Positions 1-8,024 of a stretch of 64,000 nucleotides of DNA are shown here, in pieces; within the stretch, counting starts at the first letter, position 1, and each line of letters starts with the position of its first letter. Made by a program: the position numbers and the translations under genes. This stretch comes from an uncultured Eubacteriales bacterium (GTDB lineage Bacteria; Bacillota; Clostridia; Christensenellales; Aristaeellaceae). Below the pieces are notes generated by a model that saw only the letters and a program-made list of their open reading frames with translations, had not been told where the DNA came from and searched no databases. The DNA lies in the NCBI GenBank assembly GCA_900315315.1, contig OMYT01000006.1, positions 82,240 through 146,239 on the forward strand, given 5' to 3'.

Positions 1-242
1 CAGACCGGGAAACCGATGACAATTCGGTCATACTGTTCCGGATTGAATGAATAAGGGATCAGTTTGGGCGTTTCAGCCATCACCGCACTTTTGCCGCCCC
101 AGAGAAACTTTTTGAATCCTTTGTCCGGGAAAGCCTTCTCCGGTTTGATCTCAATCAGGTCCGCACCGGCCCCTTCCGCAACCTTTTTGGCAGCCGAAGC
201 TGTGTTCCCGCTCATGGAATAATAAACAACCGCGGTTCTCAT
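1..242 (-). CDS. Flavodoxin-family protein, partial (runs off left edge)
   Basis: About 80 N-terminal residues are present. The start MRTAVVYYSMSGNT is the first strand and phosphate-binding loop of a flavodoxin FMN pocket. Such proteins are small cytosolic FMN electron carriers or quinone-type reductases. The ATG overlaps the TGA of the upstream HD-domain gene (ATGA), so the two genes are probably translationally coupled, with the flavodoxin second. The subfamily cannot be told from this fragment. Confidence 0.85.
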   Translation of the reverse strand, partial: MRTAVVYYSMSGNTASAAKKVAEGAGADLIEIKPEKAFPDKGFKKFLWGGKSAVMAETPKLIPYSFNPEQYDRIVIGFPV

Positions 243-817
243 AAATCTTTGTTCTCCTTTTCCCATTCCTGCAAAAAGCTTTCCATAAACGCATGCCGGC
301 TTTCAGCCATTTCCTTTGCTTTTTCCGTATGCATCATGGCTTTCAGTAAAAGCAGTTTTTCATGAAAATGATCTATGGACGAATCCAGCGTCCTGCCATG
401 CTTCCCGCCGTAAGCAAATGTCCGCGCAATGCCTATGGCTCCGATCGCATCCAACCTGTCCGCATCCTGAACGATTTTACCCTCAAGCGACTCAGGACAC
501 CTGTCCCTGTTTTTGCTGAATGACACGGAGTTGATCGCCGTGCAGATCTTTGCGATCGCTGTTTCATCTACGTTCTGTGAGTTCAGAAAAGCTCTGGCAT
601 TCGCGTTGTACGCCGTTGCAAACAGTTTGGAATCATCCGCGTCATGAAGCAGAGAAGCCAGAGCAACAATCAGCCTGTCACAATCAGGTTCGGAATCGGT
701 AATCTCCATGGCTGTGCGATAAACCCGCATGGTGTGGTCAAAATCATGTCCGTCACTGTTTCCCTGAAACAGTGACCGGACATACTCCATCGCTTCTTTT
801 ACAATCATTTCCTGCAT
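239..817 (-). CDS. HD-domain phosphohydrolase
   Basis: A 192-residue HD-superfamily metal-dependent hydrolase of the YedJ-like size class. The metal-ligand pattern is visible: H in the HDFDHTMRVYR helix near residue 28, the HD doublet in LLHDADD near residue 58, and a later D in QDADRLDAIGA near residue 120. Family members hydrolyse phosphate esters or nucleotides in the cytosol; the substrate cannot be predicted. It is the first gene of a two-gene unit with the flavodoxin, with stop and start overlapping. Confidence 0.8.
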   Translation of the reverse strand: MQEMIVKEAMEYVRSLFQGNSDGHDFDHTMRVYRTAMEITDSEPDCDRLIVALASLLHDADDSKLFATAYNANARAFLNSQNVDETAIAKICTAINSVSFSKNRDRCPESLEGKIVQDADRLDAIGAIGIARTFAYGGKHGRTLDSSIDHFHEKLLLLKAMMHTEKAKEMAESRHAFMESFLQEWEKENKDL

Positions 818-869
818 ACTTTCTCTCGCCCTTCATCGTGATATTGCAGTTGCTTTACGCGGCAAAGAA

Positions 870-878
870 AGTATATCA
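870..878 (-). promoter_or_regulatory. Candidate extended -10 promoter for the HD/flavodoxin pair
   Basis: Minus strand reads TGATATACT (TG-n-TATACT), about 50 bases upstream of the HD-gene start. No good -35 is seen at the right distance, as is common for extended -10 promoters. Weak evidence on its own. Confidence 0.35.
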
Positions 879-996
879 TGAAATTTTACTCTTCTGAAGA
901 TCGATTTGTGACTTTTTGTTTGAAATGCATCTGTCCGGTTTTTTACTCTCAGTTTTTCGAATTCAGATCATCAGGTTCCATCTGTATACAGGAAGT

Positions 997-1390
997 TCAC
1001 TTCTTTTTTGCCAGCAGGATCGTTCTGGCTTTCTCCTCCGTATCATCCGTTTCGTCATATCCGTCATACGGCGCATCCGGATCCGGAACACGCTTGTGAA
1101 GCCGTGAACAGAGCTGGTCCCGATGAGCAAACACAAAATCCAGATCATCAGACCATCCGGTATGACCTGTGATCACCGCGATCTTCCGATTTCTGGCACG
1201 CAGATTTGATTCCAGTTTTTCAAGGCTTTGCACAGAAAGCTTATTACTTTCTGCCAGCATAGCGATAAAGCTGTATCCGCCGTCCGCACCGAACCAGATC
1301 GTATCGCCGGTGAACAGATACCGATCATCAATCAGGTAAACCATATGCCCCCAGGTATGGCCCGGAACAAGAATACATTCAACCTTGATC
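997..1390 (-). pseudogene. 5'-truncated metallo-beta-lactamase-fold hydrolase
   Basis: The C-terminal half of an MBL-fold protein. The reading frame contains PGHTWGHMVYLIDD, then FTGDTIW and VITGHTGW, the later metal-ligand regions of the fold. The first in-frame ATG is at 1344, yet homology clearly extends upstream to about 1386 (KVECILVPGHTWGH). The N-terminal HxHxDH metal site is missing, because the frame runs into the oppositely oriented ABC ATPase fragment near 1390. It is most likely non-functional. Confidence 0.75.
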
Positions 1391-1986
1391 CCTTGGATTT
1401 TGAACTGGAATGCGGTAAAATGATTGAGATTACCGGACGTTCAGGCAGCGGGAAAAGCACCCTGCTGAATATGCTGGCGGGAATGCTGACGCCCACATCC
1501 GGCAAGGTGCTGTTGGATGATACAGATCTCTACGCTTTGGATGAAAAGAGCCTGTCCAGATTGCGGAATGAGAAGATTGGACTGATCCCGCAGGGTCACA
1601 CTTCTCTTCTGAGCCTTACGGTGTTGGAAAACGTGATCCTTCCGGCAATTCTGTACCATAAGGACGCGCAACCAGAAGAGAGCGCGAAGGAACTGCTTGA
1701 GAAAGTGGGAATCGGCAACCTGGCGAATGCGAAACCCAACGAACTGTCCGGCGGTGAACTTCGGCGGATGGCTATTTCCCGTGCGATGCTGCTTCATCCG
1801 GGGATCCTGCTGGCAGATGAACCAACGGCAGGGCTGGATAATGAAAACACGCTGGCTGTGCTTTCGCTGCTCCGCATAGCAGCGGATGATGGAGCTGCTG
1901 TGCTGCTCGTTACCCATGAAAACGAAGCTGCACAGTATGCTGACCAGGTATATACAATGGATGGCGGAAAGCTGGTTGAATTATGA
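1345..1986 (+). CDS. ABC transporter ATP-binding protein, 5'-truncated (probably broken)
   Basis: An ABC ATPase of the LolD/MacB size class. Visible motifs are Walker A GRSGSGKST, signature LSGGE, Walker B ILLADEPTAG and the H-loop LLVTHE. Recognisable homology starts only at DFELECGKM (about 1396), some 15 residues before Walker A. The usual first two strands (about 25 residues) are absent and the upstream frame, open to 1228, is antisense to the MBL fragment. The ATG at 1345 is the best available start but has no convincing ribosome site. The stop overlaps the next gene (ATGA), so it heads the chromate-transporter operon. It may still be translated, but the native 5' end is lost. Confidence 0.7.
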   Translation: MPPGMARNKNTFNLDPLDFELECGKMIEITGRSGSGKSTLLNMLAGMLTPTSGKVLLDDTDLYALDEKSLSRLRNEKIGLIPQGHTSLLSLTVLENVILPAILYHKDAQPEESAKELLEKVGIGNLANAKPNELSGGELRRMAISRAMLLHPGILLADEPTAGLDNENTLAVLSLLRIAADDGAAVLLVTHENEAAQYADQVYTMDGGKLVEL

Positions 1987-2552
1987 ACCTTCTGACGGAT
2001 TTGTTCCTCTCCTTCGCCAGGATCGGCGCATTCACCTTCGGCGGCGGATATGCCATGCTGTCTCTTTTGGAGCATGAATGCGTGGAGAAAAAGCAATGGC
2101 TGACCGAAGATGAGATGGCAGAGGTGACAGTCATTGCCGAATCAACGCCAGGCCCGATCGCAATCAACTGCGCAACATACACCGGTCTGAAACTGGCGGG
2201 GATCAAAGGCGCTGTTTGTGCAACGCTGGGGATGGTGCTGCCTTCTTTTTTCGTACTGCTGATCATTTCCGCATTTCTGAAGAACGTTCTGACAATACCG
2301 CTGGTAGCCAAGGCGCTTCGGGGAATCCGTGCGGCTGTTGTTGTCCTGATCCTTCGGGCAGGATATCAGATGTTCCGGAATATTCTGAAGAAGACGCCGG
2401 ATAAAAAGAGTGCAATTGGTTTCTTCGCTTTCTTCCTGATCCTGACCCTCTGTTCACTTCTGCTGGCATGGCATATTCCCACAATCCTGATGATTCTGGC
2501 AGCAGGTATCATGGGCTATATCCTGTTTTCACGGAAGGGGGCTGCAAAATGA
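1983..2552 (+). CDS. Chromate transporter (CHR) family protein, half-size, subunit 1
   Basis: A 189-residue short-chain CHR membrane protein. The family signature FARIGAFTFGGGYAML is at the N-terminus and ESTPGPIAINCATYTG lies around residue 60, followed by several membrane helices. Short CHR proteins normally occur as adjacent pairs that together make up a full-length ChrA-like oxyanion transporter. This gene overlaps the ABC ATPase fragment upstream and the second CHR gene downstream (ATGA at both ends). The substrate (chromate, sulfate or other) is unknown. Confidence 0.88.
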   Translation: MNLLTDLFLSFARIGAFTFGGGYAMLSLLEHECVEKKQWLTEDEMAEVTVIAESTPGPIAINCATYTGLKLAGIKGAVCATLGMVLPSFFVLLIISAFLKNVLTIPLVAKALRGIRAAVVVLILRAGYQMFRNILKKTPDKKSAIGFFAFFLILTLCSLLLAWHIPTILMILAAGIMGYILFSRKGAAK

Positions 2553-3103
2553 TAATATTGGAATTATTCCTGCAATTCCTGAAAATCGGAGCATTTGCCT
2601 TCGGCGGTGCATACGGGGCTATCCCGCTCATCCGGGAAACGGTGCTCTCCATGGGATGGATGAATGAAGCCCAACTGATGAATCTTCTAGGGATCAGTGA
2701 ATCGACGCCTGGACCTATCATGGTCAATGCAGCAACCATGACCGGGTTTGACCAGGCCGGTATCCCGGGAGCTCTTGTCGCGACCCTTGGTGTTATTCTA
2801 CCGTCTTTTCTGATTATGCTGATCATTCCTTATCTGCAGAAAAGATGGGCAGGACACAAGGTTATCCGCATGGCTATGCGGGGAATTAAGCCATGTCTGG
2901 CAGGAATCATTATTGCCACAGGAATCCATCTGTTTATTCAGATTGTTACATCTTCTGATCAGAAAACATTTGACTGGAAGATTCTGCTGATTACAGCAGT
3001 TTTGATTGCCGTATCTGTTCTGTTTCGAAAAAATAAACAGAAACCGATTTCACCTATTCTTTTGATTCTTCTCTCTGCGATCATTGGAATGTTGTTTCTC
3101 TAG
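2549..3103 (+). CDS. Chromate transporter (CHR) family protein, half-size, subunit 2
   Basis: The second short CHR protein, about 184 residues. FLKIGAFAFGGAYGAIPL and ESTPGPIMVNAATMTG mirror the first subunit. The start is taken at 2549 (MIILELF), where ATGA overlaps the preceding stop and a GGAGG-like run lies just upstream; the open frame further upstream is a shadow. With the preceding gene it probably forms one heteromeric transporter. No terminator is obvious before the convergent ATC-hydrolase gene. Confidence 0.87.
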   Translation: MIILELFLQFLKIGAFAFGGAYGAIPLIRETVLSMGWMNEAQLMNLLGISESTPGPIMVNAATMTGFDQAGIPGALVATLGVILPSFLIMLIIPYLQKRWAGHKVIRMAMRGIKPCLAGIIIATGIHLFIQIVTSSDQKTFDWKILLITAVLIAVSVLFRKNKQKPISPILLILLSAIIGMLFL

Positions 3104-3156
3104 AAATCCATTAACATCCTTCCTCACGAAACTGGCGTAATAAGAATTGCTGCTCC

Positions 3157-3795
3157 TCAGTTTTTTGCAATTTTCTTATAGCCGCAGTCGCAAAAGGGGC
3201 CGCCGGAAGCCAGCGTATATTTCCGAACAAATCTGGAAGTTCCGCCGGCTTCACTCATTGTGTAATCCAAAAGGCACATGGCCGGAGTCAAATCATACAA
3301 TCCCAATTCCTTCATCAAAGTGCATATGCCGCATTTTGTGAATCTTGCCTCGTATCCGCTGCCATCAGCATACGGAAGAAAAGTCATATTCCAGGAATAA
3401 GGGTTGCGATCCGCTGACCGCAATTCCGAAGTTGCTTTCATTCCGGCAACATCTTTCTCCGTGAACTTTCTTTTCCCGCTCATTCGGCAGAATTTCTTCA
3501 TTGCACCGATCATCATAGAATCCCGGTAGTACTTCGTCGCGTCATCCACAGACGGTTTCTGCGGAAGACTCAGAAGAAATGCTGATAGCATAGCACAACT
3601 GACGATATTCATTTTAAACCGATCGCTTTTTTCGAATTCCGGCAGCATTCTGATAATCTCGCGATACCTTTTCTTCGCCTTTCCTGTAATAGATCTTGCT
3701 GTCTTGCAATCGTAATTCAAAACAGTCGTAAGGTTCTTCCTGAACGAACCTGCAAACAATAACCACATACCGCTGGGCATTCCTGCGTACTTCAT
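3157..3795 (-). CDS. L-2-amino-thiazoline-4-carboxylate hydrolase-like protein (paralogue 1)
   Basis: A 212-residue protein resembling the ATC hydrolase family, enzymes that open 2-aminothiazoline-4-carboxylate on the way to cysteine. The conserved C-terminal part is visible: FTKCGICTLMKELG, then LYDLTPAMCLLDYT and a Cys-rich end (FCDCGYKK). Its ATG overlaps the stop of paralogue 2 (3792-3795), so the two are co-translated. It is one of four divergent family members within 7.5 kb. Most annotated members are of unknown substrate, so thiazoline chemistry should not be assumed. Confidence 0.75.
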   Translation of the reverse strand: MKYAGMPSGMWLLFAGSFRKNLTTVLNYDCKTARSITGKAKKRYREIIRMLPEFEKSDRFKMNIVSCAMLSAFLLSLPQKPSVDDATKYYRDSMMIGAMKKFCRMSGKRKFTEKDVAGMKATSELRSADRNPYSWNMTFLPYADGSGYEARFTKCGICTLMKELGLYDLTPAMCLLDYTMSEAGGTSRFVRKYTLASGGPFCDCGYKKIAKN

Positions 3796-4502
3796 GCTGT
3801 CTCCTTTTGCTTCTTCTTTCTGCTCACAAGAAATCCGCCGTCATCCTTCACCACTTCATATTCCTTTGCCAGCGGATTATCCTTCCCGACAACCAGATAA
3901 TCACAGACATCACTGTTTCCACATGTACCGCAACGGATCAGCTGTCCATGGATTTCCGAAATTCCAAAGAAGTCACTGTTGCACAGAAGCGGCAGAATAT
4001 GCTGCATATTATGCTTCTTAGCAAACTCAGCATTCGGGCACTGAGTAAACTGATATCTTGCAGCATGATGTTCCTTATCATACGGCTCGTTTACATTAAT
4101 AAATCCGTCCGGCCAGGTTTCAGCATCTTTTCTGTCACGCCTTCCGACCTTTTGGAACACCTTGTCAATCAGCCACATATTTGAGGCACGGTTCAGATTG
4201 AAGAATTTTCCCAGCTTTGTAAATTGCCCCATGAAGAGATTTTGCACAAACCCTTCAAGTTCCGAAATGGGAGGTTGATCAGGCAATGCGGGATATAATG
4301 CAAAAATCAGCATCCCGCCGTAGACAGCCTGAGCATGTCCGTTTTTTCTGCCAATGTCTGGCAGATCGTTCAGATTTTCTGCATAATTCTCTTCAACCTG
4401 CTTCCAAATCGCTATAGCAGATTCCACCCCGTATCGGTCCTTCAGCCAATCCTTTACCGGCTGACAATATGGAAGCTCATTGATCAGTATATGATCTGCC
4501 AT
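3792..4502 (-). CDS. L-2-amino-thiazoline-4-carboxylate hydrolase-like protein (paralogue 2)
   Basis: About 236 residues; ATC-hydrolase-like with QFTQCPNAEFAKKH and LIRCGTCGNSDVCDYLVVG, the Cys-x2-Cys...CD ending typical of the family. The start is taken at 4502 (MADHILINEL), with GAGGTG a few bases upstream; an ATG at 4514 is the alternative. It is the first gene of a two-gene unit with paralogue 1. A GTTAG-N6-CTAAC palindrome sits about 50 bases upstream, between the start and a TATAAT box. Confidence 0.75.
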   Translation of the reverse strand: MADHILINELPYCQPVKDWLKDRYGVESAIAIWKQVEENYAENLNDLPDIGRKNGHAQAVYGGMLIFALYPALPDQPPISELEGFVQNLFMGQFTKLGKFFNLNRASNMWLIDKVFQKVGRRDRKDAETWPDGFINVNEPYDKEHHAARYQFTQCPNAEFAKKHNMQHILPLLCNSDFFGISEIHGQLIRCGTCGNSDVCDYLVVGKDNPLAKEYEVVKDDGGFLVSRKKKQKETA

Positions 4503-4551
4503 TCTCCACCTCATACCAATATAATCAGGATAGCACCTCTCCCTCTTCGAT

Positions 4552-4606
4552 GTTAGAGAATCCTAACCTTAACAAATATATTATATTCTTTATTAGGAAA
4601 AAGCAA
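4552..4606 (-). promoter_or_regulatory. Promoter with GTTAG-N6-CTAAC operator (site A)
   Basis: The palindrome GTTAG-AGAATC-CTAAC is at 4552-4567. On the minus strand a TATAAT box lies at 4580-4585, exactly 12 bases upstream of the palindrome, with TTGCTT at 4601-4606 as a weak -35 (15-base spacing). The site would cover the transcription start of the paralogue 2/1 operon, as expected for repression. Confidence 0.65.
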
Positions 4607-4651
4607 GAGATTAGAAGATTTACCATGTCAAATAACAGATTTTTTATCTGA

Positions 4652-5254
4652 TTACACCTTCTTCAGATAGAAATCACAGCGCTCTGCGCCTTTGCCAAGC
4701 GTTCCCGTACGCTCAAACTTCAGGTGCGGCAGATCTCCATAGACACGTTCGTCATTCTCACAATAGATTCTTGTCAGTTCAGAACAGCCAAGCTCTGTGA
4801 AGTACCGACAATACGGGCAGGAATTGACATCCATTCGGTATTCGCCTTTTTTCTTCGGGTAGAATGTATTCTTAAAGCCGTTATTCGGTCCAAAAATCTT
4901 CTTTGTCAACGGATTCCACATTTTTATAAACAGGTTGGGCATTCCCGGGATCTTCATCAGCTTTTTCAGTTTCTTCGCGATCCCCTCACAATTCCTGATT
5001 GCACCGCCTTCAACTACAGCAAAGGCCTCCTTCTCTCCGAGTTCTTCTTTTAAAGTCAGATAAATCGCGGCGGATGGAAAGATCTTGTTGGTATGAGGCA
5101 GGACGCCGTCAGGGAGTGTGCCATAATGTTTCATGATTTCATCCAGCTTCTCTGTGGCCTTCTTCCAAAGCTTATCGCTGTTGGAAGTCCGTTTATCCAG
5201 TTCCGTCTTAAAAACTGTTCTTTTTGCCATGATCTGTTCCGCTGTTTTCATCAT
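4652..5254 (-). CDS. L-2-amino-thiazoline-4-carboxylate hydrolase-like protein (paralogue 3)
   Basis: About 200 residues. The N-terminal half is helical. The C-terminal half carries NSCPYCRYFTELGC, ELTRIYCENDERVYGDL and GAERCDFYLKK, matching the conserved Cys/CDF ending of ATC-hydrolase-like proteins. The start is taken at the ATG at 5254, preceded by GGAGG at five bases; its first base overlaps the TGA of the upstream alpha/beta hydrolase, so the two genes are coupled. It is the last gene of the unit driven from the site B promoter. Confidence 0.75.
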   Translation of the reverse strand: MMKTAEQIMAKRTVFKTELDKRTSNSDKLWKKATEKLDEIMKHYGTLPDGVLPHTNKIFPSAAIYLTLKEELGEKEAFAVVEGGAIRNCEGIAKKLKKLMKIPGMPNLFIKMWNPLTKKIFGPNNGFKNTFYPKKKGEYRMDVNSCPYCRYFTELGCSELTRIYCENDERVYGDLPHLKFERTGTLGKGAERCDFYLKKV

Positions 5255-6000
5255 CACGCCCTCCTCATAAAAGCTTCAATCTGTCTGACATACTCTTCGG
5301 TTTTCGCAGCCATATAACCGCAGTGCGGATATCCCGGCCTGATTGTCACCTCGGCTTTCGGCATATACACAGGAATCGTCTTTTTTGAATACTTCCAGTC
5401 AAAATCCTTTTCGCCGAAGTCCAGATGCAGCTTTTTCTGTTCCTCATCTGTCAGCGGCCGCAGATCGTAATGGCAGCATGCATGACATATGGCATCGATA
5501 TCCGAAACGGTAATCCGTTCGAAGTTCTTCGTCATCATCTTCGCGAAATCATACCCATACATCTTCACCAATGAAGATGAAGCTTCCACATGATTTTTTG
5601 CCAGTTTCTTTTTACGGCTTTTGAATAGTTTCTTCATAAACTGCTCGGCAAAACCGGCGTTTTTACAGAGTGCCACACCATCAAACCAGGCGTGAGAAAC
5701 CGTGAAATTGTTGTCAAAGAACAGACGATAAGCTACAGCAACACCCAGAGAGGCTCCATACAGCAAATGAATTTGCGTGCAGCCAATCTCAAGGAGGTAA
5801 GATTTCAGATCCTTGTACTCTTGATCGGCAGATTGATACTGTCCTGCCTGCCCGTGTCCACCCTGATCCGGAGCAATAATATGGTATTCACCCATCAGAT
5901 GAGGAGACATGAGGGAATACAGGTCGGCACCGGAAACCATCATCGGTGCCATCAGAATGATTGTCGGATTGTCCCGGCTGCCATACTCATGGATGAACAT
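5254..6000 (-). CDS. Alpha/beta-fold hydrolase
   Basis: About 248 residues with alpha/beta hydrolase architecture. It has an oxyanion region near PTIILMAPMMVSG, the DQGGHG segment, a nucleophile elbow GASLG near residue 95, and candidate acid and base residues downstream (a His in YPHCGYM near the end). The start is placed at 6000 (MFIHEYG) because GGAGG lies seven bases upstream; an upstream in-frame ATG lacks this. It is the first gene of a two-gene unit with ATC-hydrolase-like paralogue 3. The substrate is unknown. Confidence 0.8.
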   Translation of the reverse strand: MFIHEYGSRDNPTIILMAPMMVSGADLYSLMSPHLMGEYHIIAPDQGGHGQAGQYQSADQEYKDLKSYLLEIGCTQIHLLYGASLGVAVAYRLFFDNNFTVSHAWFDGVALCKNAGFAEQFMKKLFKSRKKKLAKNHVEASSSLVKMYGYDFAKMMTKNFERITVSDIDAICHACCHYDLRPLTDEEQKKLHLDFGEKDFDWKYSKKTIPVYMPKAEVTIRPGYPHCGYMAAKTEEYVRQIEAFMRRA

Positions 6001-6022
6001 CACAATACCTCCGCTCATGCGC

Positions 6023-6078
6023 GTTAGCTTTGTCTAACCGTATCGACTACATTATATTCCAAATTATGTAGAAATCAA
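6023..6078 (-). promoter_or_regulatory. Promoter with GTTAG-N6-CTAAC operator (site B)
   Basis: The palindrome GTTAG-CTTTGT-CTAAC is at 6023-6038. A TATAAT box at 6051-6056 lies 12 bases upstream, the same distance as at site A. TTGATT at 6073-6078 is the -35 with 16-base spacing. This is a good sigma-A promoter with the palindrome over the initiation region of the hydrolase/ATC-like operon. Confidence 0.72.
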
Positions 6079-6099
6079 GATAGCGTAAGATTTATTATA

Positions 6100-6876
6100 T
6101 CATCCTTCCTTCTGGAATCTTGTGACTTCCTGAAAAAAGCGTTCCGGAAACATCAGAACCAATTCCGCATGAGCCAAGCCCTTAAACTCTCGCTGTACAG
6201 CCTGAGGATATGTTTTTGTGACATACGCCAGATTGTTTTTTCGGGCCTTCTTTTCTTCTTCTCCATACCAGTATTCGATTTTGGTGTCGACCGCCGGCGT
6301 GTGATCTGGCATGGAATAATTGTTTGCTGACCAAAATACGTTATAGATTTTTCTCGGGGAAAAATGCTGTTTATAAAAATGATGCAGCTTCCGGTAATGC
6401 TCCTCCGGGTCTTCACCCTTGGGTGTCCAACGATCCTGGGGATAAACCAATTTCATAGCACGATATGATCTTGTTCCAATCAAAACAGTGATAAAATCCT
6501 TGAAAGCAATCAGGCGGCAGATCCATCCGGAGTACGGATAAGGCGTGATGCCGGCATCAATGATAGCTTTATCGACAGGAATGTCCTCTGCTGCCAGAAA
6601 ACGAACCACGCATCCGCCTCCCATGGACACTCCATACATCATATCGACACAGGGAACATTCTTTTTCCGAAGATAAGAGGCGGCATCTGATGCATATTTC
6701 TCCAGAGATATAAAGTCGGTGCCGATTTCGTCATGCCCATCCGCAATCATAAGAAACACATGGTATGTCATTGCCATTGCTTCCGCAGAATCTTTAAATG
6801 CCCACCATGGTTCAGCTGTGCACTGAAACATGACCATGGTTTTCCTGTGTTTTGCACCAAATTCATATACCTTCAC
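6100..6876 (-). CDS. Alpha/beta-fold hydrolase
   Basis: A 258-residue alpha/beta hydrolase with nucleophile elbow GVSMGGG near residue 85, an Asp at DAGITPYP and a candidate catalytic His at GLAHAELV near the C-terminus. It starts at a GTG with GGAGG nine bases upstream. It appears to be the last gene of a long minus-strand operon (from 11240 down to 6100) that also encodes methyltransferases, an ATC-hydrolase-like protein and two membrane proteins. It is only distantly similar to the hydrolase at 5254-6000. Confidence 0.78.
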   Translation of the reverse strand: MKVYEFGAKHRKTMVMFQCTAEPWWAFKDSAEAMAMTYHVFLMIADGHDEIGTDFISLEKYASDAASYLRKKNVPCVDMMYGVSMGGGCVVRFLAAEDIPVDKAIIDAGITPYPYSGWICRLIAFKDFITVLIGTRSYRAMKLVYPQDRWTPKGEDPEEHYRKLHHFYKQHFSPRKIYNVFWSANNYSMPDHTPAVDTKIEYWYGEEEKKARKNNLAYVTKTYPQAVQREFKGLAHAELVLMFPERFFQEVTRFQKEG

Positions 6877-6891
6877 AAAACAAACCCTCCG

Positions 6892-7512
6892 TCAGATCAG
6901 GAACAGCAGTCCAAGAAACATAATTGCTCCGGCCCAGTTGCCAGATCCGCCGATTCGCGTAGGAAATAAAAAAAGCATCAACGGCAGGACGTTGAAGATG
7001 CATGCCCATACGGGCAACGGTGTCAATCCGGAAACAATCGCAATAAAAAGTGATACGCCGAAGAGCAAAAAACCAAGATAGCATACGAACATGGTGACGG
7101 ATGTTTTCTTAAATAGTTCCATAATGATTTGTCTGGCTTCTTCTGTCCTGCCCAGCTTAATATACAGCCATTCCGGAACTCCACAGAGAATATGATGTGC
7201 CATTCCGAATGTAAAAATCATTCCACTGCCAATGAACATCAGGACTGCACAGGTTTCTGAATACTGTTTCATCCATCGACACAGAACGATATAGCCAAAG
7301 AAAAACAGGAACATTGCCAGACAGCCCAGCAGCATGGACATCAAAGCTCGCTTTAATGGCATATCCTTAAAAACCGTGGACAGTTTCCGATTATCCTTCA
7401 TGTCCTCAAAGCGGAACCTGCCATTAGGCAGATAGGTCATGAGACAATCTGTATATCCGCAGAGCAAATGCCCAGCGATAGCAATCAGAAACAAAATCTT
7501 CATTGTGTTCAC
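6892..7512 (-). CDS. Polytopic membrane protein of unknown function
   Basis: 206 residues with about six hydrophobic segments (roughly 5-20, 58-78, 88-106, 137-160, 163-180 and 190-206). A GMAHHILCG motif in the third segment and His/Cys residues near the N-terminus could bind a cofactor or ligand, but no family function is recognised. The GTG start has AGAAGGA six bases upstream. It lies between another small membrane protein and an alpha/beta hydrolase in the same operon, suggesting a membrane-embedded partner of the soluble enzymes. Confidence 0.7.
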   Translation of the reverse strand: MNTMKILFLIAIAGHLLCGYTDCLMTYLPNGRFRFEDMKDNRKLSTVFKDMPLKRALMSMLLGCLAMFLFFFGYIVLCRWMKQYSETCAVLMFIGSGMIFTFGMAHHILCGVPEWLYIKLGRTEEARQIIMELFKKTSVTMFVCYLGFLLFGVSLFIAIVSGLTPLPVWACIFNVLPLMLFLFPTRIGGSGNWAGAIMFLGLLFLI

Positions 7513-7524
7513 GGAAATTCCTTC

Positions 7525-8019
7525 TTAAGTAAAGATACTGGCGATCCCGGCGACAGCCAATCCGGCGATCGGGCAAATAATCAATGTCCACATCAGTCCA
7601 TGTTCCGGAATAGCCAGCGTCTTCAGCCACTCTTTACGTTCCCAGGCTTTACAGTCCTCTGCTCCTTTAATCATGTGCCGGACTCGTGGCGGAAGCCAGC
7701 AGTCAAGAATCAGAAAATCCGTGATGCTCACAAAGGTCATTTCCACGTACCCGGTCCAGAACAGATTCCAGAAACCGGATACGCCCGCGAGATGGGAACT
7801 GATACCCCACCAGATGAAAAGCACCAGATACAGCGGATAGAGAATCAGGCTGACAGTCCGGACATCCTTCCTGTCCACATAAGGCGCAGCTGCTTTCTTG
7901 ATTTCTTTCGGAAACATGGTGCTGTATGCCTGCGGCACCAGCAGGAATCCCAGAATCGCTACTGCGTTAAACAGCAAAGATCCCATCAGTCCATCCAAGA
8001 TCAATCTCTGCCAGTTCAT
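7525..8019 (-). CDS. Small membrane protein of unknown function
   Basis: 164 residues with about four membrane segments (near 8-28, 58-76, 85-103 and 145-162) and a charged loop PPRVRHMIKGAED. No known family is recognised. The gap to the upstream reductase gene is 5 bases and to the downstream membrane protein 12 bases, so it is firmly inside the operon. Confidence 0.7.
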   Translation of the reverse strand: MNWQRLILDGLMGSLLFNAVAILGFLLVPQAYSTMFPKEIKKAAAPYVDRKDVRTVSLILYPLYLVLFIWWGISSHLAGVSGFWNLFWTGYVEMTFVSITDFLILDCWLPPRVRHMIKGAEDCKAWERKEWLKTLAIPEHGLMWTLIICPIAGLAVAGIASIFT

Positions 8020-8024
8020 TTTCG

